64,000 nt of DNA, taken from contig JAJDDY010000058.1 of NCBI GenBank assembly GCA_029260075.1, forward strand, positions 62,001-126,000. Reading direction: 5' to 3'. A program made the translations under genes and the position numbers. The notes beneath the pieces are model-generated. The model had not been told where the DNA came from. It saw nothing but the letters and a program-made list of their open reading frames with translations, and did not search any database. This document shows positions 34,730 through 42,500 of the stretch, piece after piece; the first letter of the stretch is position 1; each line of letters starts with the position of its first letter. This DNA is from Phycisphaerae bacterium (lineage in GTDB: Bacteria > Planctomycetota > Phycisphaerae > UBA1845).

Positions 34730-35685
34730 TACACGCCCATGAACAGCGCCGTGGCGATGCGAAGGCTTGCGAGGAAGGCGATGACTTGTGTGGCTAGAAC
34801 CGTGGCGAAGGGGCGGTCGAACCGCAAATAGCAGCGGTAGGCGACGTACAAGCGGTAGGCGAAGAACAAACCGCCGATCGGTCCGACGATGATCATCGCA
34901 TCCCCCAAGGCTGCGCCGGGGTTCGGCATGTTACCGCCGGCCAACGTAACCGAGGCATAGACCAGCGAAACCATTCCGATCCACACGACGCTATCGAAGC
35001 TGTAGACCACGCACCGAAGCACATGTCGAGGGCTCACCTTGGCCCGGCTCATGGATATTTGAAAGATCATCATCGCGGCGAACGTCGCGATCGGAAAAAT
35101 GAGGCAAACAATAAGTAGTTTCCTTTGCGGCCCCCCTATGGTTTCGTCCAACATCCTCCGAAGCATGGGCTGGTTGATTCCGGTTGGCGCGATGATGTCA
35201 AGGTAATTCTTGAGCGATCCGTAGCGCGACACGGCCCAGTCAAGTCGCTCCGGATATCGCTTGGCCGAAACTTGCAGTCGCCGACGGAACTGCGCCGTTG
35301 ATTGCAAATCCGAAATCGTCAGCGGAACGAAGACTGAGAATACGGTCATTACGAGAAGGGCGATCGTAACGCACACGTATGCGGTCAGTCGCTTCGGTCG
35401 TGAAGGTTGGGCCGGGTGAAGCGATGTCCAGAACTTCGTTGGTCTCAATCCGCCGAGCAGGGTTTGAATGAAAGAACGGACGTTACGCTCGGGGTGGTGT
35501 TCGAACACGTAGGGATGGGCGCGGCGGGTCGGGTCAAGCAGGGCGGGCCACTCGAATCGGAAGCCGCACTCCGGACAGCGCGGCTCAATCAACCCGCGCA
35601 GGTTGTAGTCGCACATCGGGCAGCGGATTTCCTCCGCGAGCGTATCCCAATCCGGCGGCGCGTCGACAATCTGTTCGTCAGCCAT
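34729..35685 (-). CDS. Membrane protein with N-terminal double zinc ribbon
   Basis: 318 residues. ATG 35685 has GGGAAGAA upstream. Residues about 21-42 hold two Cys pairs, CPMCDYNLRGL and CPECGFRF, a zinc-ribbon layout seen in many Phycisphaerae membrane proteins. Five or so hydrophobic segments follow (about 90-110, 190-210, 230-250, 255-280, 295-315). The soluble middle has RRLQVSAKRYPERLDWAV. Function unknown. The last codons overlap an 18-base tandem repeat, which may have altered the C-terminus. Divergent from phzF. Confidence 0.8.
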   Translation of the reverse strand: MADEQIVDAPPDWDTLAEEIRCPMCDYNLRGLIEPRCPECGFRFEWPALLDPTRRAHPYVFEHHPERNVRSFIQTLLGGLRPTKFWTSLHPAQPSRPKRLTAYVCVTIALLVMTVFSVFVPLTISDLQSTAQFRRRLQVSAKRYPERLDWAVSRYGSLKNYLDIIAPTGINQPMLRRMLDETIGGPQRKLLIVCLIFPIATFAAMMIFQISMSRAKVSPRHVLRCVVYSFDSVVWIGMVSLVYASVTLAGGNMPNPGAALGDAMIIVGPIGGLFFAYRLYVAYRCYLRFDRPFATVLATQVIAFLASLRIATALFMGV

Positions 35686-35781
35686 ATTTCTTCCCAAAAT
35701 CCGTCTGACCATGATGACGTGTTCGCTACTGAGATGTTAGGCATGCTTTCCGCCATCGGCCACACACGCGGGGCGCACGCA

Positions 35782-35809
35782 TTGGCATCGATCGAAATCG
35801 CCATACACT
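35782..35809 (+). promoter_or_regulatory. Candidate promoter of the PhzF-like gene
   Basis: TTGGCA (35782-35787), 16-base spacer, TACACT (35804-35809). Initiation near 35816 would leave a leader of only a few bases before ATG 35819, so the mRNA could be leaderless or nearly so. Confidence 0.35.
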
Positions 35810-35818
35810 ATCAGGACT

Positions 35819-36763
35819 ATGAATCGCGAGTACTTCGTTGTCGATGCCTTTGCTAGCGAGCCCTTCACCGGGAACCCGGCGGCTGTGTTGTTGGACGCTG
35901 ACGGTCTCGACGATGTGCGCATGGCGTCGATCGCCGCAGAGTTCAACCTGAGCGAGACGACGTTCGTCTTGCCACCGAGCGAACCTGAAGCCGCCGATTC
36001 CGGATCGGACGCGCCAGGTCTCTCCGTTCGTTTCCGATGGTTTACACCAACCGCCGAAGTGGACATGTGCGGCCACGCCACGATCGCCGGCGTTCACGCC
36101 CTAGTTGAGACCGGTCGGATTCCGGTGAAGGGCGTTGGTGAGACGAGTGTCGTGCATATCGAGACGCGGTCCGGATTGCTCACAGCCTACGTCGAGCGAA
36201 TCCCGGGCGCGGAATCAGGCCGCATGATTTGGCTCGATTTGATCGATCCGATACTCACACCGCAAGACCTTTCGCTGGACGAATTCGCAGACGCGCTTGG
36301 GCTATCCGCCGGGGTGTTCGATCGATCGCTGCCGCCCATTCGCTCGCAGGACCGCGACGCGCTTGTATTCGTTGGAGATGCAGCTGCACTCAACAACGCG
36401 CGACCGGACTTTGCCAGGTTGATGACGTTGCTCGAACGTTACGATCTCCGCGGTTTGAGTTTGGCCACCACGAACACGCTGACGCCGTCGATCAATGTTC
36501 AGTCGCGGTTCTTCGCCCCCACTGCGGGGATCAACGAGGATGCGGTGACGGGTAGTGTCCACGGCCCACTAGCGGCGTATCTCGTGCAGCAAGGCTCCGT
36601 GCCCGTTCATGAGGGGCTCGCGGGTTTAACTTGTGTGCAAGGCATCCCCGACCGTCGCGCGGGGTTGGTGAACGCTCTTGTTCAGCCCTTGGATGGTGGG
36701 GGGTACGCGGTGCGTATTGGTGGCCGAGCGATCACCGCGATGACCGGTGTCATTGTCGTATAG
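35819..36763 (+). CDS. PhzF family isomerase/epimerase-like protein
   Basis: 314 residues with the two-lobed diaminopimelate-epimerase fold of PhzF proteins. Typical marks are FVVDAFASEPFTGNPAAV at the start, Glu46 in NLSETTFV (the catalytic acid in PhzF), DMCGHATIAGVHAL, SRFFAPTAGINEDAVTGSVH and GRAI near the end. PhzF of pseudomonads isomerises a phenazine precursor; most homologues have unknown substrates and no phenazine genes are here. The lipid-kinase-like gene follows after 17 bases, so the two may be cotranscribed. Confidence 0.9.
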   Translation: MNREYFVVDAFASEPFTGNPAAVLLDADGLDDVRMASIAAEFNLSETTFVLPPSEPEAADSGSDAPGLSVRFRWFTPTAEVDMCGHATIAGVHALVETGRIPVKGVGETSVVHIETRSGLLTAYVERIPGAESGRMIWLDLIDPILTPQDLSLDEFADALGLSAGVFDRSLPPIRSQDRDALVFVGDAAALNNARPDFARLMTLLERYDLRGLSLATTNTLTPSINVQSRFFAPTAGINEDAVTGSVHGPLAAYLVQQGSVPVHEGLAGLTCVQGIPDRRAGLVNALVQPLDGGGYAVRIGGRAITAMTGVIVV

Positions 36764-36780
36764 TGGGGTTGGATTGGCGC

Positions 36781-37668
36781 ATGGGACGACACATCTACGC
36801 GATCGTGAATCCGGTGTCCGGTCGACGCGACCCGCTGCCATTGATTGCCGAGGTTCAAAAGCACGTCGAAAGGCTCGGCGGTTCATTCCGACAAGAGGTT
36901 ACCGAACGAGCCGGTCATGCATCCGAGCTTGCAGGCAACCTACCTACCGAGACCGAAGCACTCTTGGTGGTTGGTGGAGACGGTACCGTCAGCGAAGTCT
37001 TGAGCGGGCTCGGAGATAGCACGGTGCCCATGGTGCTGTTTCGCGGCGGAACGGAGAACCTCTTGGCTGAGGAACTCTGCATGCCCAAGAAGCATGACGA
37101 AGTCGCAGAGACGTTGCTGTTCGGTCAGCCGTTCAGTTTCGATGTGGGAACGGTCAACGGTCGTCGCTTCGGAATTATCTTCGGCGCCGGCTTCGATGGC
37201 GAGTGTGTCCATGAAGCGTCGCGCGTGCGCACCGGGCACATCACGCGGCTGCACTATGCGTTACCCATCGCTCGAACCCTCTGGCGACATCGCCCGGCGC
37301 ATGTGCGCGTTGACGCGGACGGTGAGCGAATTTTCGAGGGCCGCGGCCAGGTGGTGGTTGGGCTCATCGCGCGCTACGGCGGCGGCATGCGAATATTGGC
37401 CAAGGCGCGGTACGATGACGGGCTGATGGATGTATGTATTTTCCCCTACGTATCACGTCCCGGTCTGGCCTGGCATGGTGTACACATCGCGCTGCGGCGT
37501 CATTTCCGTCGTCGGCGCGTGACTTATGTGCAGGCCAAACATGTAGTCATCAACTCCGACGAACGCGTGCCGATTCAAATAGACGGCGATCCGGGCGGTT
37601 GGCTTCCGGCGGAGCTTGCGATTGCACCGGCGGCCGCGAGTTTCCTTCGGCGCACCGAAGTGTGCTAA
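36781..37668 (+). CDS. Diacylglycerol-kinase-family lipid kinase
   Basis: 295 residues of the DagK/YegS fold. It has the P-loop-like AIVNPVSGRRDPLPLI, the catalytic loop VVGGDGTVSEVLSGLG, FRGGTENLLAEEL in place of the usual GTxNDFA motif, and the second-domain FGAGFDGECV with Asp. Members phosphorylate diacylglycerol, sphingosine or undecaprenol-like lipids. The ATG at 36781 is preferred; the frame opens at 36631 inside phzF. Substrate is not determinable. The usual ND of GT-N-D is replaced by EN, so nucleotide or lipid preference may differ. Confidence 0.85.
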   Translation: MGRHIYAIVNPVSGRRDPLPLIAEVQKHVERLGGSFRQEVTERAGHASELAGNLPTETEALLVVGGDGTVSEVLSGLGDSTVPMVLFRGGTENLLAEELCMPKKHDEVAETLLFGQPFSFDVGTVNGRRFGIIFGAGFDGECVHEASRVRTGHITRLHYALPIARTLWRHRPAHVRVDADGERIFEGRGQVVVGLIARYGGGMRILAKARYDDGLMDVCIFPYVSRPGLAWHGVHIALRRHFRRRRVTYVQAKHVVINSDERVPIQIDGDPGGWLPAELAIAPAAASFLRRTEVC

Positions 37669-38027
37669 GAAGAGGCCGCGAAAAAATCGCGAGAATCGTC
37701 TTGACCTACTCTGTGAAAAACGGAACAATGTGTCGGTGGGAGCCAGCAACGGCTTCCGTGGGCCGTTCCGGGCCAGATCGTCCGGCCGTCGCAATACAGA
37801 TACAACTGAGTACGCGCTGCACAAGCTAAGGGCGGCGGCATGAGTCGCCGCCCAAGCTCCGCGAGGAATTTGTGAAGTTTTTCACACACTACGTGTGGTA
37901 ATCGTAGCTTCGCAGGTAGTTACGAGCCGATCGCTTGCACGCGGCGTGAAATGCATGATATTGGCGGCCTGAGCGCCTGGTTTCGTGCCGGCCGCATGAG
38001 TCGGGTTTCATTGGTGGGCCTTTCGCT
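37669..38027. other. Intergenic region before the respiratory operon
   Basis: 359 bases. Just after the kinase gene is a small hairpin, CGCGA-AAAAA-TCGCG (37678-37692). Further on, TGTGAA-GTTT-TTCACA (37871-37886) overlaps CACAC-TAC-GTGTG (37885-37897). TTGACC near 37700 is followed by AACAAT at a 17-base spacing, a weak promoter candidate. The promoter of the bc/oxidase operon should lie here, but none is convincing. Confidence 0.4.
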
Positions 38028-39164
38028 ATGGGCAGTGACGTGCCTCACGAACAAGTGGATTCACCGAATGTCTTGGCGAAGGCCGAGATAGAGGACATGA
38101 ATTCGCCCGACGCGAACGATCGCCCCGATCTGGAACCGATGACCATGTCGCTCATGGGTCGGCTCTTCGGCTTGCCGCTCTTGATCATCGGTGGCATCGT
38201 CGGCGGCGCCGTTGTAGTCGTGCTGTTGTTCGGTGGTCAGGCGGCGCCGCGCGAGCACTCGCTCGACGAGCTAGTGACCACGTTGGAATCCAGCAGTGGC
38301 GAAAAAAGCCTGGGCGTGTTGTTGCCGCGAGAGAAGGAACTTTGGCAGACCGCGCTTGAGCTAAGCATGTGGCTCAAAGATAAGCAAAGCGGTCTTGCAC
38401 CCGAAGAGGTCGAGGCGTTGGCGATGCGGCTTGGTCGGATGGTCCAGACCGATCTGGCCAATCTGACAAATGTTCCCACCGTTGGCGATGATCGAGCGAA
38501 TCAGCTGAGTGTTCGATCCAAACGGACGGAATTCCTAATCCATGCGTTGGGTCGCACCGGTCATCCGGTTGCGGTGCGGACGTTGGTTGACGTCTTGAAC
38601 GCCGGACGCGAACCGTTCGTTCAGCCGGCCATGCAAGAGCTCGCCGAGCTGCACGAGTTGCCGGCGACGCGAGCGGCCGTCGCCCCTATGCTTGCGCTTC
38701 TTGTGCGACCGACATCGGTCGAGACGAAGTTGGTAGCCTGTACCGCGCTTTCCGTGGTGGCTCGGTCGGGCGATCAGTCGGTGATTGATGGATTGACGCG
38801 CGTGCGATTGGCCGATGATGGCGACGTGGCTTGGGTGGCGTCGCTTGCGCTTGCCCGTTTGGGCAGTGTCGCCGGCAAGACGACGTTGCTGGATTTGCTG
38901 GACCGTACATTCCTGGAATCGGGCGATCGTTACCATGTCGTCGACGAGAGTGGAAAGACCGTGCGCTATCGCATGCCACCTCAACGCGTTGAGGAGATAC
39001 TCAAAGCAGCGATCGACGCCGTGACTTATTTGGCCGACGCCGATCTTTGGGGCATGGTCGATCGCCTCAAGTCGGATCCGTCACCGGCGGTGCGCGGCGT
39101 GGCGATGGCCGCGTCTGAGGCACAAAGTTGCGCGACGATCGACGGCTATTTTGCAGGGAACTAG
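38028..39164 (+). CDS. Membrane-anchored HEAT-like repeat protein, first gene of the respiratory operon
   Basis: 378 residues. A single helix (about 47-69, FGLPLLIIGGIVGGAVVVVL) follows an acidic cytoplasmic leader; the remainder (about 80-378) is helical with HEAT-like pairs, e.g. RTEFLIHALGRTGHPVAVRT and VAWVASLALARLGSVAGKTT. It binds no visible cofactor. Its stop is only 4 bases before the Rieske gene start, so it is certainly in the operon. HEAT solenoids mediate protein contacts, so an assembly factor or structural subunit of the bc complex is a fair inference. ATG 38028 is followed by other in-frame ATGs (38097, 38139) that could also serve. Confidence 0.78.
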   Translation: MGSDVPHEQVDSPNVLAKAEIEDMNSPDANDRPDLEPMTMSLMGRLFGLPLLIIGGIVGGAVVVVLLFGGQAAPREHSLDELVTTLESSSGEKSLGVLLPREKELWQTALELSMWLKDKQSGLAPEEVEALAMRLGRMVQTDLANLTNVPTVGDDRANQLSVRSKRTEFLIHALGRTGHPVAVRTLVDVLNAGREPFVQPAMQELAELHELPATRAAVAPMLALLVRPTSVETKLVACTALSVVARSGDQSVIDGLTRVRLADDGDVAWVASLALARLGSVAGKTTLLDLLDRTFLESGDRYHVVDESGKTVRYRMPPQRVEEILKAAIDAVTYLADADLWGMVDRLKSDPSPAVRGVAMAASEAQSCATIDGYFAGN

Positions 39165-39168
39165 ACCG

Positions 39169-40251
39169 ATGGCCACGAAAGAAGTCATAACGAAGGTTTG
39201 GATCGAAGAGGGTTGCATCGTCTGCGATGCGTGCGAAACCGCCGCCCCGGAAGTGTTCGAGGTACTGGAAGAGACGTGCGTGATTCGCCCGGATGCCCTG
39301 AGCGCCGAGTTTACGAAGCCGCGATCCGAAGGCATCGTCGACGCGGCAGAAGAATGTCCCACCGATGTAATCAAGTTTGAAACGGTGACGGTGGAAGCTT
39401 CCGATGCAGACGCTCCCGTCGAACCGGTTGTCTCTGCGGAAGAATCTCCAGCGGAGCAGCCGGTTGCCAAGCCTGCACCTGTCGTCAGCAAGACGACTGA
39501 ACCATCAGCCCCCAAAGCCGCGACCGCGAAGGCGAGTCCGGTCGTTTCGTCAGGCGCTGGCGATCCTGATCCTGCCATCGCGGCGTTGTTGCGTGCGGCG
39601 AAGTCGCGCGGCGGTAGCGCCGGTATTCTCGCCAACGAGGCGGCGGTACCCGGTGAAGCCGGGGCACTGCGCGGTAAGGCGGCGGCGGACCTTCCGCCGG
39701 ATGCAAGGCAGGCCAAGGTGCAAGAAGCCGCCCGTAAGGCGCGCAAGGATCCGGACGCAGCCCGTCGATCATTGATCAGCAGTGCAGCCCTTGGTATCGG
39801 ATGGAGCGCATTCGGCTTAGGAACCGGCGTCGCAGTCGGCCCCGCCTTCGCCCGTTTCATGATGCCCAACGTGCTTGAAGAGCCGGACCCGCGCGTTCGG
39901 GTTGGCCCGCTCCGGCGTTACGCAGAGATGGAGCCGGGGGCGGTCATCGAAGACTTCAAGCCGCAGGGTGTATGGATGATTCGGACACGGAATCGGATCG
40001 CCGCCCTGAGCATCATCTGCACGCACTTAGGTTGCATCCCGAACTGGTTGCCGAACGATCGAAAGTTCAAATGTCCTTGCCACGGCAGCGGGTACCGACA
40101 GAGTGGCATCAATTTCGAGGGCCCGACACCGCGTCCGCTCGAGCGGTTCCGCCTCGTCGTTGAGGATGGCGTGGTCATCGTCGACAAGAGCAAGAGGTAT
40201 CAGTTCGAATTGGGTCAGTGGGATCAGCCGGGTAGCTACCTGGAAGCATGA
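39169..40251 (+). CDS. Ferredoxin-Rieske iron-sulfur fusion protein
   Basis: 360 residues with three parts. Residues 1-70 resemble a single-cluster ferredoxin: C16-x2-C19-x2-C22 and a distal Cys63 in EECPTDVIKF. Residues about 75-195 are a Pro/Ala-rich linker. Then an ARR twin-arginine and hydrophobic anchor (about 197-232), and a Rieske domain with C284-T-H286-L-G-C289 and C302-P-C304-H305-G-S (cluster ligands C284, H286, C302, H305; C289-C304 disulfide). Rieske proteins pass electrons from quinol to cytochrome c. The ferredoxin module before the anchor would stay in the cytoplasm, an unusual arrangement. Start ATG 39169. Cytochrome b follows at 40410. Confidence 0.88.
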   Translation: MATKEVITKVWIEEGCIVCDACETAAPEVFEVLEETCVIRPDALSAEFTKPRSEGIVDAAEECPTDVIKFETVTVEASDADAPVEPVVSAEESPAEQPVAKPAPVVSKTTEPSAPKAATAKASPVVSSGAGDPDPAIAALLRAAKSRGGSAGILANEAAVPGEAGALRGKAAADLPPDARQAKVQEAARKARKDPDAARRSLISSAALGIGWSAFGLGTGVAVGPAFARFMMPNVLEEPDPRVRVGPLRRYAEMEPGAVIEDFKPQGVWMIRTRNRIAALSIICTHLGCIPNWLPNDRKFKCPCHGSGYRQSGINFEGPTPRPLERFRLVVEDGVVIVDKSKRYQFELGQWDQPGSYLEA

Positions 40252-40409
40252 TTTCGTGTAACGCAGAGGTGGACGCTGCATCAGAAGCGGATAGACTACC
40301 GCGCCGTGTTGTTCGGGTTGCGGCCTATAGACAGGTTAATGAGGAACGATCTCCTCGCTGGTCGAAGCGCGCGGCGATTCTCATGCGGTGTTGAGGTCAT
40401 GGAATAAGT

Positions 40410-41189
40410 ATGCTAGCGCGAATTACAAATTGGGTTCGAGAAGGGCAGATTTGGGGAAGCGTGTTTCGGCACGGCATTCCTCGGGACCGCCGTACTCGCG
40501 CCATGGCGATCCTGAGCAACGTGTTCTTGCACCTTCATCCGGTGGCGGTCCGAAAGAGCGGAATCCGCCTGTCGTTCACTTGGTGCATGGGCGGGCTGAC
40601 GTTCTTCCTGTTTCTTGTCGAGATCATCACCGGCGTGCTGCTGATGTTCTACTACCGTCCGACGGTGGAGTACGCCTACTTTGATATTGAAGGTCTTCGC
40701 GCCCACGTGACGCTAGGTCTTCAGCGCGAGCTGCACCGATGGGGTGCGCACGCGATGATCATTACGATCTGGCTGCACATGCTGCGCGTGTTCTTAACCG
40801 GCAGCTACAAACCGCCGCGCGAATTCAACTGGAGCGTCGGCGTTATTCTGCTTGTGCTAACGATGCTGCTGTCGTTCACGGGCTACCTGTTGCCGTGGGA
40901 TCAGTTGGCGATGTGGGCGATCACGGTGGGTTCGAACATGGCCCGCGCTACGCCGCTGGTTGGCTACGAAGGTCCGGGCGCCGCGTTCATTCAGATTGGC
41001 GGCGTGCCACTCGTTCATTCGGGATCGGATGCCCGATTCGGTCTCTTAGCCGGAACGTTCGTCGGGCCTAACGCGCTGCTGCGTTTTTACGTGTTGCACT
41101 GCGTGTTCATTCCGTTGGTTGTCACGGTTCTCCTTGCTGTGCATTTCTGGCGCGTTCGCAAGGATGGCGGAATCAGTGGGCCGCTGTAG
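40410..41189 (+). CDS. petB: Cytochrome b N-terminal half, b6-like
   Basis: 259 residues, four main transmembrane helices. Haem b ligands are the histidine pairs H109/H123 ([10 protein letters not shown] and [11 protein letters not shown]) and H230/H245 (FYVLHCVF and [12 protein letters not shown]). The 14-residue gap between the second pair is the b6f spacing. Cys59 in FTWCMGG aligns with the cysteine of b6 (FYCLGG) that covalently binds haem c-i. [11 protein letters not shown] and the end GGISGPL also match b6. It forms the quinol-oxidising half of cytochrome b together with the next gene. Start ATG 40410; 158 bases after the Rieske gene. Confidence 0.92.
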   Translation: MLARITNWVREGQIWGSVFRHGIPRDRRTRAMAILSNVFLHLHPVAVRKSGIRLSFTWCMGGLTFFLFLVEIITGVLLMFYYRPTVEYAYFDIEGLRAHVTLGLQRELHRWGAHAMIITIWLHMLRVFLTGSYKPPREFNWSVGVILLVLTMLLSFTGYLLPWDQLAMWAITVGSNMARATPLVGYEGPGAAFIQIGGVPLVHSGSDARFGLLAGTFVGPNALLRFYVLHCVFIPLVVTVLLAVHFWRVRKDGGISGPL

Positions 41190-41299
41190 TTGGGCTGTTG
41201 AAGAAATCGGGCGTTGCGCGTGGCTGGGCGTTGTCCGTACGGCCGGTTCGTTGAGCGAGGCATCGGTCTCGGTAGTCAGTTAGTACTGGGTTGATATTC

Positions 41300-42406
41300 A
41301 TGCCAGGCGTACTTGCAGAAGGATCGGGTTTCGACACGATCAAGCATTGGGTCAACGTCCTTTGCCAGCCGCACTGGTTTATGATCATTGCGGTGGTCTT
41401 GCTGATTGTTTTTCTTGTGGGTTACCGGAAGGTGACCAAGCCGGTCATTGCGGGTCCGCTGGCCGCATTCGCTACGCTTGCCTTCCTGGCGAGTTGCTTT
41501 GACCCGAACTTCATACTGATCGTCAAGAAGGCGGACAACGTTCCTATCGTAATGATGATCGTCTCGATGACGTTCTTCATCTGGCTATCGTTTCGTCAAG
41601 CGGCGATCAACGACGAGCGGATGGAAAACGGGCAGCCGCTCCTTGAGGCAGGGGCTGATGACAAAGTGCTTGTCTGGCCTGATTTGGTCTACATCGAACT
41701 GATCGCCCTCGTGCTTTTTACAGCGTTCTTAATCGTGTGGGCGATCTTGTTGCGGGCTCCTTTGGAGCAACCGGCCGACCCCAACGTCGCCCCGAATCCC
41801 GCCAAGGCCCCGTGGTACTTCCTCGGTTTGCAGGAAATGCTCGTCTACTTCGATCCGTGGCTGGCGGGCGTGGTCTTCCCCGGTTTGATTGTCGTTGGAC
41901 TTATCGCTATCCCGTACATGGATAAGAACCCCCGCGGTAACGGCTACTACACGTTCAAGGAGCGGCCGTTCGCGATTAGTACGTTCATGTTCGGTTTCGT
42001 TATTTTGTGGTCTGTGTTGATCGTGTTTGGGACGTTCCTGCGGGGTCCGAACTGGAACTTCTTCGGTCCGTACGAATTCTGGGACCACAACCAGCCGGCT
42101 GCGCTGTTGAATCGCGAACCGCGAGATTTATTCTGGATCGAAATGCTGAATCGCCCGATCCCGGGCAACTACCTCTTGCGCGAACTCCCCGGAATTCTCT
42201 TGTTGGGCGGCTATTTCATTCTCGGTCCGGCCGTGTTGTATGTATTGTTTTTCCGAAAGCTCTGCCGCCAGGTCGGCATGTTGCGGTACGGGATGATGGC
42301 CTTTCTGCTGCTGACCATGCTGCTCATGCCGATAAAGATGGTGTTGCGCTGGTCGCTGAATCTGCACTATGTTGTCGCTATTACGGAATGGTTTCTCAAT
42401 GTTTGA
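41300..42406 (+). CDS. petD: Cytochrome b C-terminal half / subunit IV-like, with extra helices
   Basis: 368 residues, more than twice the size of subunit IV of b6f (about 160). Two or three helices precede the conserved core (about 26-97); the core starts near DLVYIELIALVLFTAFLIVW. The Qo-site motif is APWY at 170-173 (AKAPWYFLGLQEML) instead of PEWY. After the core, NPRGNGYYTF is followed by a helix, an FFGPYEFWD segment, and two more C-terminal helices ending LTMLLMPIKMVLRW. ATG 41300 is preferred over TTG 41291. The 110-base gap and independent start show that cytochrome b is split into two genes, not frameshifted. Confidence 0.88.
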   Translation: MPGVLAEGSGFDTIKHWVNVLCQPHWFMIIAVVLLIVFLVGYRKVTKPVIAGPLAAFATLAFLASCFDPNFILIVKKADNVPIVMMIVSMTFFIWLSFRQAAINDERMENGQPLLEAGADDKVLVWPDLVYIELIALVLFTAFLIVWAILLRAPLEQPADPNVAPNPAKAPWYFLGLQEMLVYFDPWLAGVVFPGLIVVGLIAIPYMDKNPRGNGYYTFKERPFAISTFMFGFVILWSVLIVFGTFLRGPNWNFFGPYEFWDHNQPAALLNREPRDLFWIEMLNRPIPGNYLLRELPGILLLGGYFILGPAVLYVLFFRKLCRQVGMLRYGMMAFLLLTMLLMPIKMVLRWSLNLHYVVAITEWFLNV

Positions 42407-42500
42407 CCGCGGTGTCATGAACATTGCTGTTTCAGGTCAACAGTCGTCAGGCGGCGATTTCTTCGCACCGACGGCGCCTTGGAATCGAGGAAGCTGACGG

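Noticed and set aside
34009-34831. Plus-strand frames through the repeat-rich stretch
   Set aside because: They are made of repeat units, and one runs antisense into the zinc-ribbon membrane protein gene.
40410-42406. Frameshift splitting one cytochrome b gene
   Set aside because: A 110-base intergenic gap and an independent start support two genes, as in b6f-type complexes; no shared overlapping frame exists.
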